Shown here: in pieces, positions 43,893 through 53,940 of the stretch
How the letters are laid out: each line of letters begins with the position of its first letter
Position numbering within the stretch: the first letter of the stretch is position 1
Notes under the pieces: model-generated
Told to the model about the DNA's origin: nothing
The model's database searches: none
What the model saw: only the letters and a program-made list of their open reading frames with translations
Translations under genes and position numbers: made by a program
From: Mucilaginibacter sp. OK098
GTDB taxonomy: Bacteria > Bacteroidota > Bacteroidia > Sphingobacteriales > Sphingobacteriaceae
Reading direction: 5' to 3'
Length of the DNA: 64,000 bases
Assembly (NCBI RefSeq): GCF_900142915.1
Contig: NZ_FRCM01000006.1
Location: 509,503-573,502, forward strand

Positions 43893-44774
43893 TTAAACAG
43901 ATGCAAACACGGTATCGGTTGCATACATATCAATAAACATCTTCAAAGCGCCGGATTGCGGCACATCCTTCCGATATATCAGTAAAGTGATCATTGTGCC
44001 TAATTCCTTATTAATGACGAAGGTGCTTAATTTCCTGCCGGCGTAATATTGCGTAATCACTTCGGCAGGCAAAATGCTGATGCCAAGGCCCGCTTCAACA
44101 AAATTGATGATCCCTTCGATAGAATTAAGCACAATGCTTTTATATTGAATGATCCCTTTAGAAGCAAGCCACAATTCAAGCAATGACCTGAAGATGCATC
44201 CCTGGTCAAACACCACAAGTTTTAAAGGTTTGGCGGCAAGCGCTTCAGAAACCTTTGTAAAATGCGCCGGTGCTAAAATAACAAGCTGCTCTTCCTTAAC
44301 AATTACCTGCTCAAGGCCGGCAACATTAACAGGGGCCGATACAAAAGCAGCATCCAGCTTATAATTAAGTACATCACTGATCAGGCTGCCGCGCATGGCC
44401 GATTTAAATTCAAGATCAACATCCGGGTAGTTTTCAGCAAAATGATTAATTATAGAAGGGACCTTGAGCGCCATAGTGGTTTCAATACAACCCACTTTAA
44501 TATGCCCTTTTACCGAATCGGCATTATGAATATCCTTTTTAGCTTCTTCAATAAGGTGACTAACCCGTTTACTGTATTGCATCAATGTTTCGCCCGCGGC
44601 CGTTAGCTCAACCTTGCGCGATGTGCGGGTAAATAGCTCGGCACCAAATTCTTCCTCCAGGCTTTTGATCCTAGCGGTTACGTTTGACTGAACTGTGAAC
44701 ATTGCTTCAGCAGCTTTTGTAAAGCTGCCATTAGCAGCAACAGCTTCAAAAATTTTAAGATCGTGCGTATTCAT
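43893..44774 (-). CDS. LysR-family transcriptional regulator
   Basis: This 293-residue protein has an N-terminal winged HTH (DLKIFEAVAANGSFTKAAEAMFTVQSNVTARIKSLEEEFGAELFTR, about 5-50) and a substrate-binding LysR domain (about 90-290; HIKVGCIETTMALKVP). It is divergent from an exported alpha/beta hydrolase with an 89-bp shared gap containing an inverted repeat, the usual LysR arrangement. It probably controls the hydrolase and itself. Confidence 0.95.
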   Translation of the reverse strand: MNTHDLKIFEAVAANGSFTKAAEAMFTVQSNVTARIKSLEEEFGAELFTRTSRKVELTAAGETLMQYSKRVSHLIEEAKKDIHNADSVKGHIKVGCIETTMALKVPSIINHFAENYPDVDLEFKSAMRGSLISDVLNYKLDAAFVSAPVNVAGLEQVIVKEEQLVILAPAHFTKVSEALAAKPLKLVVFDQGCIFRSLLELWLASKGIIQYKSIVLNSIEGIINFVEAGLGISILPAEVITQYYAGRKLSTFVINKELGTMITLLIYRKDVPQSGALKMFIDMYATDTVFASV

Positions 44775-44788
44775 ACATCACTAAATAT

Positions 44789-44811
44789 GATTTATACCAT
44801 CATTATAAATC
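44789..44811. promoter_or_regulatory. Inverted repeat in the LysR/hydrolase divergent gap
   Basis: GATTTATA (44789-44796) and TATAAATC (44804-44811) are perfect inverse arms around a 7-bp centre. The AT-rich symmetric form with T-N11-A spacing is typical of LysR operators. Confidence 0.5.
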
Positions 44812-44863
44812 GTTTTTAATAATCAAATATGGGAAGTAATTTTGACTTAAACAAATCATAAAA

Positions 44864-45835
44864 ATGAAAACTATAATAAAAACGACAGCAGTATTAATAG
44901 CCAGCCTGTACTTTGCTGTTAATCCCGCATCTGCCCAATCAAATCAAACATCAAAAAATCAAATTATGGAAACGTCATCAATTCACTACCGTACTATCAA
45001 AGCTAATGGACTGAACTTATTTTATCGGGAAGCAGGTTCAAATAATGCACCGGTAATTTTATTGCTGCATGGTTACCCAACCTCATCACACATGTTCAGA
45101 AACCTGATCCCTCTATTAAGCGGCAAATACCATGTAATAGCGCCGGATTTGCCGGGGTTTGGATATTCAGATGCGCCGGATCATCAGCAGTTCCAATATA
45201 CATTTGATAACCTGGCTAAAACAATGCAGGCCTTTATTGATGAGCTGGGCCTTAAACGTTTTGCACTTTATGTGTTTGATTACGGAGCGCCTACTGGTTT
45301 TAGGCTGGCATTAGCCAATCCCGAAAAAATCACCGGTATAATTTCTCAGAATGGCAATGCCTATGAAGAGGGATTAAGCAAGGAGTGGAACCCAATCCAA
45401 AAATACTGGCAGGACCCTTCACAGGAAAACAGGGATGCCTTAAAAGATTTTGTATCAAAAGAATCAACCTGGTATGCATACCACCAGGGAGTATCAGACC
45501 CATCTTTAATTGCGCCGGAGGCTTATACCCTGGATCAGCATTTTTTAGATCGCCCGGGGAATATTGAGATCCAGCTGGATCTTGTGAAAGATTATAGGAC
45601 CAACGTACAGCTATATCCAAAGTTCCAGGCATATTTCAGGGAGCAAAAACCAAAGACGCTGGCTGTTTGGGGCAATAAAGACCCCTACTTTTTACCTGCC
45701 GGAGCAGAAGCTTATAAACGGGATAACCCTAATGCTACCGTTAAATTTTATAATACAGGCCATTTTGCATTAGAAACACATGCTAAGGAAATAGGCAGCG
45801 ATATTTTAAATTTCCTGGATGGTTTGCCTAAATAA
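44864..45835 (+). CDS. Exported alpha/beta hydrolase (epoxide hydrolase/haloalkane dehalogenase-like)
   Basis: This 323-residue protein has a signal peptide (MKTIIKTTAVLIASLYFAVN, then PASAQ). The hydrolase core has oxyanion motif HGYPTSSHMFRN (near 70), nucleophile elbow FDYGAP, where an aspartate takes the place of serine, and a final histidine in NTGHFALETHAKEI. The aspartate nucleophile points to epoxide hydrolases or dehalogenases rather than esterases. It is divergent from a LysR regulator. The substrate is unknown. Confidence 0.88.
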   Translation: MKTIIKTTAVLIASLYFAVNPASAQSNQTSKNQIMETSSIHYRTIKANGLNLFYREAGSNNAPVILLLHGYPTSSHMFRNLIPLLSGKYHVIAPDLPGFGYSDAPDHQQFQYTFDNLAKTMQAFIDELGLKRFALYVFDYGAPTGFRLALANPEKITGIISQNGNAYEEGLSKEWNPIQKYWQDPSQENRDALKDFVSKESTWYAYHQGVSDPSLIAPEAYTLDQHFLDRPGNIEIQLDLVKDYRTNVQLYPKFQAYFREQKPKTLAVWGNKDPYFLPAGAEAYKRDNPNATVKFYNTGHFALETHAKEIGSDILNFLDGLPK

Positions 45836-45865
45836 TGCCGCTTAATTAATATTAAAGCACCCTTA

Positions 45866-45904
45866 AAAGTGGTTAAAGAGATTATCTCCTTAACCACTTT
45901 TTTT
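45866..45904 (+). terminator. Strong terminator after the hydrolase gene
   Basis: A 16-bp stem with one mismatch (45866-45881 with 45885-45900) and a three-base loop is followed by a T-run. Confidence 0.85.
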
Positions 45905-46127
45905 ATTTCATGTTAAATGCAATCTTAAAATGTTAGTACAATAAACTAATTAACTTATTTGAGTTAATGCCAAAGGGGTATTAAGACCAGCTAACTAAAA
46001 AGTGCGAAATTTCATCAAATAAGTCTATATTTAGTTCAAAAATGTGTCCTTAACAAGTAGTAATGGCAAATTAAAGCGTTGCGTTTTTCATATTTTATTT
46101 TTTCTTTTAAATGTTAATCCGTTATCT

Positions 46128-47732
46128 ATGAGAATTTATTTATCATTTTTATTCCTGGTGCTTTTTGGTTACTCAACTTTTGCTTCTTCAAAAACAGATA
46201 GCCTGCTGATTGTATTAAAAAAAGAACTGGTAAAGAAAAAGGTTTATGACGACCAAAAAGAAGCGCGGATAAAAAGGTTCAGAAATTTGTTATCAAAAAC
46301 ACCTCAAACAGATTATGTAAAACTTTATGGACTATGCAGCAGCCTTTATGAAGAATATAAAGTTTACCAGTTTGATTCGGCCTATGTGTACACCAATAAG
46401 TTACTGGATCTTAGCCACCAGCTAAAGGATCAGTCGAAAGAGTATGACAGTAAAATGAAGCTTGGTTTTATTTTATGTTCAGCGGGCATGTTTAAGCAAA
46501 CTTTTGATTGTTTAAATAATATTAATGCCGCTGCTTTAAGTAACGATTCAAAAGTTGAATATTACTCATTAAAAGCCAGAGCCTATTCTGACTTGGCCGA
46601 TTACGATAATGACAGCTATTACACCCCTTATGAAAATGCTGAATCTGTTAAGTATTTAGACTCGGCAATCAGGTTTTGCAAACCGGATTCGTTTGACTTA
46701 TTGATGCAGCTTGGCACCAGGCAATTAAAAACCGGTGATACAAAAACTCCGTCAAAATATCTTATCCGACTGCTTTATAACTTCAACATTACTACTCATC
46801 AACGCGCCAGGACTGCTACCGGCCTCAGCCTCTTTTATATCAGTGACGCCCAGGCAGATGAGCGGATCCAACTTTTAACCATTGGCGCAATTAATGATAT
46901 AAGAGCATCGATTAAAGAAACCCTGGCTGCTTTTTTACTGGGCCAGCAACTGTATCAGAAAGGCAATATGACTGATGCTTATATATTTATACAGGAAGCA
47001 ATGAACGATGCAGAATATTATGGGGCCAGGCTCCGTAAAATAAAAATAGGAGCAGTATTACCTGTAGTTGCGGCTCAGAAATTGATTTTGGTAGAGAAGG
47101 AAAAGAACAAGGTAATAGTTTATCTATTATCAACAACTGCGGTTTCGGCATTAGTGTTGTTAGTTTCGTTCATTATATTTATCCAGCTGAAGCGTTTAAA
47201 AGTTAAAGAGAAGATTATTGAAGAGAAGAACATTCAGCTGGAAAAGATCAATGAAAAGCTTGGTGAGGATACCCGGATCAAGGAAGAGTATATAGGCTAC
47301 TTTTTTAATGTAATATCGGGCTACATTTTAAAGCTCGAAAAGCTGAAAAGAAGCATCGACCGAAAACTAGTTACCAAGAAATATGAAGACATCCAGCTAA
47401 CTATTGACGAAATAAATATTAAAAAGGAAAGGGAGACGCTGTTTTATACATTTGACCATACTTTTCTTAAAGTATTCCCCAATTTTATAACCACATTTAA
47501 TTCGCTGTTTAAAAAGGAAGACCAGATCTGGCCAAAGGACCACGAAGTTTTAAATACTGACCTTCGCATATTTGCATTAAACAGAATGGGAATAAGTGAT
47601 AATGAAACCATAGCCAGTATTTTAGAATACTCCGTAAAAACCATATATGTTTATAAAATGAGGATCAAGGCAAAATCAATATACCCTTCTGACCAGTTCG
47701 ATCATAAACTCATGGCTCCCAATAAATCCTGA
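46128..47732 (+). CDS. SusR-like membrane regulator (DUF6377/LuxR-type HTH)
   Basis: From the ATG at 46128 (MRIYLSFLFLVLFGYSTFAS) the product is 534 aa; an ATG 84 bp upstream gives a poor N-terminus. A signal sequence precedes a long periplasmic TPR-like helical region (about 20-325), then a membrane helix (about 333-358), a coiled coil (about 362-395) and a cytoplasmic end with a LuxR-like HTH (NRMGISDNETIASILEYSVKTIYVYKMRIK, about 486-515). This resembles the Bacteroides SusR regulator. It is located 0.6 kb before the SusC gene and likely activates the locus when a sugar binds. Confidence 0.85.
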   Translation: MRIYLSFLFLVLFGYSTFASSKTDSLLIVLKKELVKKKVYDDQKEARIKRFRNLLSKTPQTDYVKLYGLCSSLYEEYKVYQFDSAYVYTNKLLDLSHQLKDQSKEYDSKMKLGFILCSAGMFKQTFDCLNNINAAALSNDSKVEYYSLKARAYSDLADYDNDSYYTPYENAESVKYLDSAIRFCKPDSFDLLMQLGTRQLKTGDTKTPSKYLIRLLYNFNITTHQRARTATGLSLFYISDAQADERIQLLTIGAINDIRASIKETLAAFLLGQQLYQKGNMTDAYIFIQEAMNDAEYYGARLRKIKIGAVLPVVAAQKLILVEKEKNKVIVYLLSTTAVSALVLLVSFIIFIQLKRLKVKEKIIEEKNIQLEKINEKLGEDTRIKEEYIGYFFNVISGYILKLEKLKRSIDRKLVTKKYEDIQLTIDEINIKKERETLFYTFDHTFLKVFPNFITTFNSLFKKEDQIWPKDHEVLNTDLRIFALNRMGISDNETIASILEYSVKTIYVYKMRIKAKSIYPSDQFDHKLMAPNKS

Positions 47733-47806
47733 TTATTTATGTTTAAGGTCTATTTATCCTCCCTTATAAACAGGCGTTATTGTACACATTAGTTAAAAAA
47801 CATTTA

Positions 47807-47940
47807 AATTTTTTTATATTGTTTATGTGTTTTTATTTTTTAATATATTGATAATTAAATACTTACAAATAAAATAATTTAAATTTTTTTATATTTTAAG
47901 TAAAAAAATAGGTTTTCCACTCATCAACCTATTACTTTGT
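47807..47940. promoter_or_regulatory. AT-rich region upstream of the SusC gene with hairpin and repeat
   Basis: The 598-bp gap 47733-48330 is very AT-rich. A direct repeat of TTTAAATTTTTTTATATT lies at about 47807 and 47879. AATAGGTT/AACCTATT (47907-47914 with 47926-47933) forms a hairpin followed by a near -7 box TACTTTG. The element AAAAATAGGTTTT (47904-47916) recurs before the DUF1080 gene at 60828-60840. A 13-codon ORF at 48172-48210 is too small to call. Confidence 0.35.
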
Positions 47941-48330
47941 TATGTCGTCATTAATGGGGCACATTAGGGATTTAGGCCCTGCCGGCTTTAGTGATTTTAA
48001 GACTTATAGACCAATTATAATTTTTTCAGGCAGACAGCACTTTTGATTTTCGTGATCAGCAGGAGATATCAGTTTTAGTTTTTATTGGGATGATTTGGCG
48101 CTGATGCTTTGACTTTGCGTGAAACGCACACATAATATGCGGTATTAAAATAATATCAAAACCTTATACCTATGAGAAAACTGTACAAATCAACAAATGC
48201 CCCTCCTTAATCAAATATTTACTTTTTGTTAATTCAATTATTAACAAACGAAAATAAAACTTTCAACTATAATTATATTTAATTAATAGTTATATTTAAC
48301 CAACCAATTTATCTATTCAACCCTAAATTT

Positions 48331-51300
48331 ATGAAGCTTAGAAATTTACTTAAATTAAGCTGTCTCCTGCTGTTATGTTTTTTTGTTTTGCCCGCAATGG
48401 CTCAAAACAAAACAATTACCGGTAAAGTTACAGACTCAAAAGACGGATCAGCCATGCCCGGGGTATCCGTTGGTGTTAAAGGAACAACTATCGGTATTAC
48501 TACCGACACAAACGGGAGTTTCAGTTTATCCGTGCCGGCATCAGCAACTACACTAGTTTTTAGTTTTATCGGCTATGACAAGCAGGAAGTTGACATAACC
48601 GGAAAATCAACTGCTAATATTTCAATGATCTCTACCAGTACTTCACTTAATGAGGTGATAGTAGTGAGTGTGGGTTACGGTTCACAACGTAAAAAGGACT
48701 TGACAGGTGCCGTATCAAACGTTGCCTCAAAAGATTTTAACCAGGGCGCTATTATTAATCCGCTTCAACAAATACAAGGTAAAGTAGCCGGTGTTGTTAT
48801 TATTGAAGGTAGCGGTGACCCGAATCAAAATGTAAGTATCCGCTTACGTGGGCAAACATCCATATCAGGCGACCAATCACCGCTGTTTGTAGTCGATGGT
48901 GTGCAATTGAACGACCCAAGTCAGTTTCAAAATATAGCACCAGGCGATATTGAATCATATGACGTATTGAAAGACGCATCAGCAACAGCTATTTATGGTT
49001 CGCGCGGCGCAAATGGTGTTATTATTGTAAACACAAAAAAAGGAAAAGCCGGCAGAACTGAAGTTACCTATAGCGGATATGTTAGCATGGCAAAGCAAGC
49101 TAAATATTTTGATTTACTAAATACATCTGAATATTTAGCGGCTGTTCCAAATGTAGCCAACAGGCCAACAGCCCAGAACGAGTCAGATGATGTTAATACT
49201 GACTGGCAGCGGGCTATTAACCGTACAGCAGTAGTTCAAAGTCATAACCTCGCTATATCAGGCGGAACAAAGGATTTTAATTATCGTGCTTCATTAAACT
49301 ATCAAAACCAACCGGGTATTATCATCAATAGTGGTAAGCAACAATTGGGCATGAGGTTTAATGGCGAACAAAAGGCACTTGATGATAAACTGGACATTAC
49401 GTTTGGTATCTCAAATGTTAACACCAACAGGAGCTTAACCAACCAGAGTGACCTTGGATATGTATTTAACGCCCTGCCAACTATACCGGTTAGATTACCT
49501 AATGGCCAGTATAATGATTTTGGCGCCGGCTATAACGCTTATAACCCGGTTGAGTATTTAGCGGAAAAATACAACAAACATAATGAGTATTTGACCAATA
49601 TAAATGCCACAGCTAATTACAGCATCCTTCCTGAACTTAAAGTTGGAGTTACCGGCTCTACGGTTCGTAATAATGTTCAAACGCATTATTTCCAGCCGTC
49701 ATTTGTTGCTCAAAACAGCCCAAGTAATGCTAATGATTATAATTACAATACCAACTCATATAGTGGCGATATACATGCAAGCTATGACAAAAAGTTTGGC
49801 AAACATTCTATTTCAGTTGTTGCCGTTGCAGAAAAGGATGTATTTTATTATGATTACTTTTTTGCCGCTGCGCAGCAATTGCTGGTTCCTGAAGGCTTAG
49901 ACAATAACCTTGGCACCGGAATTTCGCCGGTTGCAGTACCTATTGGCTCATATAAGGAAGAATATCAGTTAAGCTCATTGCTTGGCCGTGTAAATTACAA
50001 CTATGATGGCCGTTTTTATGCCACAGCATCTATCCGTAATGACCGTTCAAGTAAGTTTGGTGCAAATTTTCAATCGGCATACTTCCCGGCATTTGACCTT
50101 GCTTATCGCTTAAAACGTGATTTGCTTAATAATGTTGAATGGATAAATGATTTAAAGCTTCGGGTAGGATTTGGTGAAACCGGTAATCAAAACCCTATTG
50201 GTCCTTATAGCAGCTTAGCACTGGTTGCACCGGGTAATAAATATTATGATGGCGCCAGCGGCAACTATCCTTCGAGCTATGCCCCTAACCAAAATGCAAA
50301 CCCATATTTAAAATGGGAAACCAGGGTAGGCAGAAACATAGGTTTAGATTTTTCGTTATTTAATGACCGCTTAACCGGCGACCTTAACTATTATAATGAT
50401 AAAACAAAAAACCTGCTGTTTAGCAGTACAGTACCTCAACCTCCCAATTTAGTAAGTACTACTTTTTCAAACGTTGGTACCTTAACTAATAAGGGTTTGG
50501 AAATTGCACTTACAGGCAAGATCCTGACCGGTAGCGGAGTTAACTGGACAGCATCAGGAAATATTAACTTTGTAAAAACCAAGATTGCTAATCTATCAGG
50601 TACACTGGCTGACGGAACAAAGGTAAATACCAGTTTCCTTGACGTAGGTAATGCACAAGGCCAGGGTTTAAGCTCAACAGCCATAACCCGTTTTGTACCC
50701 GGATACGCACCTTATGTATTTTACCTGCCCCATTCTACGGGTGCGAACGCCCAGGGAGTTGAGACTTTTGACGGAAAAACCCTTGCAGAATATCCCGGCA
50801 ACATCCCTCCGAGCCATTATATTGACCCTAGCCCTAAGTTTAACTACGGTATAAATAACAACTTTAGTTATAAAAACTGGAGCCTCGGTTTCTTCCTGCG
50901 CGGTGTTTATGGTACAAAAATATTTAACAACACCTTGTTAGACTATGAAACCATTACCCGCTTACCATCAACCAATACTACCCGTGCTGCATTAACCAAC
51001 GGTGTAAAAAGTGCACCAACACAATCAGACAGATGGCTGGAAGGTGCGTCATACTTAAGACTGGATAACGCTTCATTGGGCTATACCTTTGATCATATTA
51101 AAGGAGTTAACTCTATAAGGGTTTATATAGCGGCTAATAATCTTTTCATAATTACGAAATACAGAGGCTTAGACCCGGAAGTTGATATTGCTCCTAATAA
51201 TAACCCTAATCAAAATTATATTGATGCAGATTACGGTGGCTTTGCCTATTATCCAAAAACCAGGACATTTACATTCGGTACAAATGTTTCATTTAAATAG
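48331..51300 (+). CDS. SusC-family TonB-linked outer-membrane transporter
   Basis: This 989-residue protein has a signal peptide (about 1-24), a CarboxypepD_reg domain (about 27-110; ITGKVTDSKDGSAMPGVSVGVKGTTIG), a SusC/RagA plug (about 115-240; GYGSQRKKDLTGAVSNV, SIRLRGQTSI and LKDASATAIYGSRGANGVIIVNTKKG) and a barrel with the final strand RTFTFGTNVSFK. It imports oligosaccharides or peptides through the outer membrane. The SusD partner starts 32 bp downstream. Confidence 0.97.
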   Translation: MKLRNLLKLSCLLLLCFFVLPAMAQNKTITGKVTDSKDGSAMPGVSVGVKGTTIGITTDTNGSFSLSVPASATTLVFSFIGYDKQEVDITGKSTANISMISTSTSLNEVIVVSVGYGSQRKKDLTGAVSNVASKDFNQGAIINPLQQIQGKVAGVVIIEGSGDPNQNVSIRLRGQTSISGDQSPLFVVDGVQLNDPSQFQNIAPGDIESYDVLKDASATAIYGSRGANGVIIVNTKKGKAGRTEVTYSGYVSMAKQAKYFDLLNTSEYLAAVPNVANRPTAQNESDDVNTDWQRAINRTAVVQSHNLAISGGTKDFNYRASLNYQNQPGIIINSGKQQLGMRFNGEQKALDDKLDITFGISNVNTNRSLTNQSDLGYVFNALPTIPVRLPNGQYNDFGAGYNAYNPVEYLAEKYNKHNEYLTNINATANYSILPELKVGVTGSTVRNNVQTHYFQPSFVAQNSPSNANDYNYNTNSYSGDIHASYDKKFGKHSISVVAVAEKDVFYYDYFFAAAQQLLVPEGLDNNLGTGISPVAVPIGSYKEEYQLSSLLGRVNYNYDGRFYATASIRNDRSSKFGANFQSAYFPAFDLAYRLKRDLLNNVEWINDLKLRVGFGETGNQNPIGPYSSLALVAPGNKYYDGASGNYPSSYAPNQNANPYLKWETRVGRNIGLDFSLFNDRLTGDLNYYNDKTKNLLFSSTVPQPPNLVSTTFSNVGTLTNKGLEIALTGKILTGSGVNWTASGNINFVKTKIANLSGTLADGTKVNTSFLDVGNAQGQGLSSTAITRFVPGYAPYVFYLPHSTGANAQGVETFDGKTLAEYPGNIPPSHYIDPSPKFNYGINNNFSYKNWSLGFFLRGVYGTKIFNNTLLDYETITRLPSTNTTRAALTNGVKSAPTQSDRWLEGASYLRLDNASLGYTFDHIKGVNSIRVYIAANNLFIITKYRGLDPEVDIAPNNNPNQNYIDADYGGFAYYPKTRTFTFGTNVSFK

Positions 51301-51332
51301 TATCGGTTTTATTAAAATTTAATTTAAAAGAG

Positions 51333-52853
51333 ATGAAAAGTAAAAAAATATTAAGCCTGTTCGTGGTCATAATGGCGGGTACTATACTCACACAATCCTG
51401 CAAAAAGCTTGATCAAAATGTCTATAGCGTTGTACCAATCCAAAATTTCTATCAAACCCCCTCAGAAATAGCTGCAGGTTTGGCGCCCGCTTATACAGCT
51501 TTAACACCATTGCAAACAGAAAATGTTTTCCAGCTGAACGAAGCTTCAACTGATGAAATGGTAATTCCAACACGAGGCAATGACTGGTATGATGGCGGGG
51601 AGCACACCCAGCTTTGGCTACATACGGTTGATGCTAATAACGCCAATGATAATGGTGGATGGCAGGACCTAAGTAACGGTATAACCAAATGTAATTTTAT
51701 TATAAATATCATAAATGGTTTAGCTACCAAACCTTCAAACTCGGCTGCGCTTATAGCAGAGATCAGTGTTTTGAGAGATTATTATACATTTTTATTTACT
51801 GACCTTTATGGTAACGTTCCATTGGTAACAACCTATAGCGCAACTGCAAGTTTAGCACCTGTAAAAAGGTCTGACATTTATGCTTACCTGGTTTCTGATC
51901 TGCAAAAAAATGTCCCTTTATTATCAACTGATAATGCCGCAAGCAATCCGGCTATTTATGGCCATTTTAACCAATGGGCCGGCTATATGCTGTTGGCAAA
52001 GTTGTATTTAAATGCCCAGGTATATACAGGCACTGCTGATTGGGCAAATGCGTTGAAATATTCGCAAATGGTTATCGACTCAAAAAAGTACAGCCTGCAG
52101 CCTAACTTCTTTGATAACTTCACCTACACTAATCGTGGTTCGGTTGAAAACATTTTTACCATTCCTTTTAACTATCCGCTTATAAAAGGTAACGTTATAC
52201 AGATGTATACGCTTAATTACAATAACAACCTAACGTTTAACTTAACCGGCCAGCCTTATAACGGTTTTTGTGCGCCAACCGCTTTCTACCAATCATTTAG
52301 TGATGGTGATTTGCGTAAAAAAATGTGGCTGGTTGGTCAGCAATATACTGCCGCCGGTGCACCAATAGTGGGCACAGTGCTTAGTAAGTATGTAAAAGAG
52401 TTAAGCAACCCTGCAGATAGCTTTAAGTACGCAGGTGTTCGCAGTGTAAAATATCAACCCCAGCCAGGTACAGGCGGCGATGGTACAAGCAATGATGGCG
52501 TTAGATTTCGCCTTGCAGATGCTTATATGATGGCTGCTGAGGCCAAATTGCAGACAGGGGATGTTGCAGGTGCTATCATTAATGTAAATTTAATAAGAGC
52601 AAGAGCTGGTTTGGCGGGAGTAACAACCTTAACCCTTGATGATATGCTTGCCGAACGCGGCAGGGAGTTTGCATGGGAAGGCTGGAGAAGAAATGACCTG
52701 ATAAGGTTTGAAGTTGCGACAGGAACTAAATATTATACAGGAGCAAGGGTACCAGGAAAACTGGCAGATGGTGATACCCATACCTTTCTTTTCCCTATAC
52801 CACAACCACAAAGAAATACGAACCCTTTATTGGTTCAAAATCCTGGTTATTAA
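51333..52853 (+). CDS. SusD/RagB-family surface lipoprotein
   Basis: This 506-residue lipoprotein has a lipobox ending TQSC (Cys near 23) followed by KKLDQNVYSVVPIQNFYQTP, as in SusD. TPR-like helices follow, and the C-terminal family motif RFRLADAYMMAAEAKLQTGD ... DMLAERGREFAWEGWRRNDLIRF (about 385-460). It binds substrate at the cell surface and caps the SusC channel. A strong terminator follows. Confidence 0.97.
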   Translation: MKSKKILSLFVVIMAGTILTQSCKKLDQNVYSVVPIQNFYQTPSEIAAGLAPAYTALTPLQTENVFQLNEASTDEMVIPTRGNDWYDGGEHTQLWLHTVDANNANDNGGWQDLSNGITKCNFIINIINGLATKPSNSAALIAEISVLRDYYTFLFTDLYGNVPLVTTYSATASLAPVKRSDIYAYLVSDLQKNVPLLSTDNAASNPAIYGHFNQWAGYMLLAKLYLNAQVYTGTADWANALKYSQMVIDSKKYSLQPNFFDNFTYTNRGSVENIFTIPFNYPLIKGNVIQMYTLNYNNNLTFNLTGQPYNGFCAPTAFYQSFSDGDLRKKMWLVGQQYTAAGAPIVGTVLSKYVKELSNPADSFKYAGVRSVKYQPQPGTGGDGTSNDGVRFRLADAYMMAAEAKLQTGDVAGAIINVNLIRARAGLAGVTTLTLDDMLAERGREFAWEGWRRNDLIRFEVATGTKYYTGARVPGKLADGDTHTFLFPIPQPQRNTNPLLVQNPGY

Positions 52854-52880
52854 TTTAATAATTGGATTCTTTTACAGATA

Positions 52881-52916
52881 CAAAAATGGAATGGCTTCGG
52901 CTGTTCCATTTTTGTT
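52881..52916 (+). terminator. Terminator after the SusCD operon
   Basis: CAAAAATGGAA and TTCCATTTTTG form a perfect 11-bp stem; inside it GGC-TTCG-GC gives a stable tetraloop hairpin. It separates SusCD from the following genes. Confidence 0.85.
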
Positions 52917-52985
52917 TAAACAGTTTAACATATTGCAAACCGCCTGTTAATTATATTAGTACATTTAGCGAAAGCTGACCTGGAA

Positions 52986-53918
52986 ATGAAAAGATTAGTG
53001 CTATTAAGTTTATTGTTAATTATTTTAATTGCGGCGCTCATAATTCCTTTTAATAAACAGGTTACCATAAAAATCAATGCATCGTATTTTAATTGTTATC
53101 AGCAATTATTTACACCGGGAAACTGGAAAAAGTGGCAACCGGATATTAACAAAGATTCCTCCGCATACAAAGAGAATCTTAGTTCAAACGGATTTAGAAT
53201 TGACATTTCAGGGAAACATTTTCTAGTAAAGAAGCAGGATAGTTATAACCTGTTGGTTACCCGGGTAACCGACAATAACAAGCTAAATTACAGTTTCACA
53301 ATTATTCCGGATTCAAAGGGCTTAACAACAACCGTTGCTGTTACCTTTAAAGTTAACGGACTTGCCTGTTTAATGAAAATTTTCAAAGATGATGATCTGA
53401 ACAATACTGGTATAACCAGTTTTAAAAATTACATGGAAGATGTAAGGCTCTATTACGGCTTTTTGATTAAAAGGGAACAAACACCCGAAAAAATGGTAGC
53501 TGTAAAAAGAAGTACATTTTTAAAAAGCGACCTGTACAGGCAAAGTAACATGATGCAGGCTAAACTAAATGATTTTGTTTCGCAAAATCATTTAAAGGTT
53601 GTTTATCCCCTGCAACTGCAGTATGTTTCGCATAAAGGTGATTCGCTGCAAATACTTATGGGGCTGCCGGTAAATAAGAAGGTTGCGATTATTAATAACA
53701 GCATTGAATATATGAATATGCCACGTGGTAAAATATTGGCTGGCTATTTTAAAGGAATCTACAAGGACAAGGAAAAGCTATATAAAGCAATGCAGATGTA
53801 TATGAATGATAATTACATTCACCCGATGATATTTCCTTTTGAAAGATTTGAAAACAATAAATTGCCCACCAGTGATACCACATTGGTTGAGATGCAGGTG
53901 ATGATACCCTATATGTAA
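52986..53918 (+). CDS. Membrane-anchored SRPBCC/GyrI-like protein
   Basis: This 310-residue protein has an N-terminal membrane helix (MKRLVLLSLLLIILIAALIIPF), a polyketide-cyclase-like SRPBCC part (about 25-150; ASYFNCYQQLFTPGNWKKWQPDI) and a C-terminal GyrI-like effector-binding half (about 160-310). The two halves are often found together in Bacteroidota and may bind a hydrophobic ligand. It lies 69 bp past the SusCD terminator and 22 bp before the FG-GAP gene, so it heads a second transcript. Confidence 0.6.
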   Translation: MKRLVLLSLLLIILIAALIIPFNKQVTIKINASYFNCYQQLFTPGNWKKWQPDINKDSSAYKENLSSNGFRIDISGKHFLVKKQDSYNLLVTRVTDNNKLNYSFTIIPDSKGLTTTVAVTFKVNGLACLMKIFKDDDLNNTGITSFKNYMEDVRLYYGFLIKREQTPEKMVAVKRSTFLKSDLYRQSNMMQAKLNDFVSQNHLKVVYPLQLQYVSHKGDSLQILMGLPVNKKVAIINNSIEYMNMPRGKILAGYFKGIYKDKEKLYKAMQMYMNDNYIHPMIFPFERFENNKLPTSDTTLVEMQVMIPYM

Positions 53919-53940
53919 TAATTACTATTGAGATAAGGCT

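Noticed and set aside
48172..48210. 13-codon ORF before the SusC gene
   Set aside because: It is too short to support, has no ribosome-binding context and no known leader-peptide pattern.
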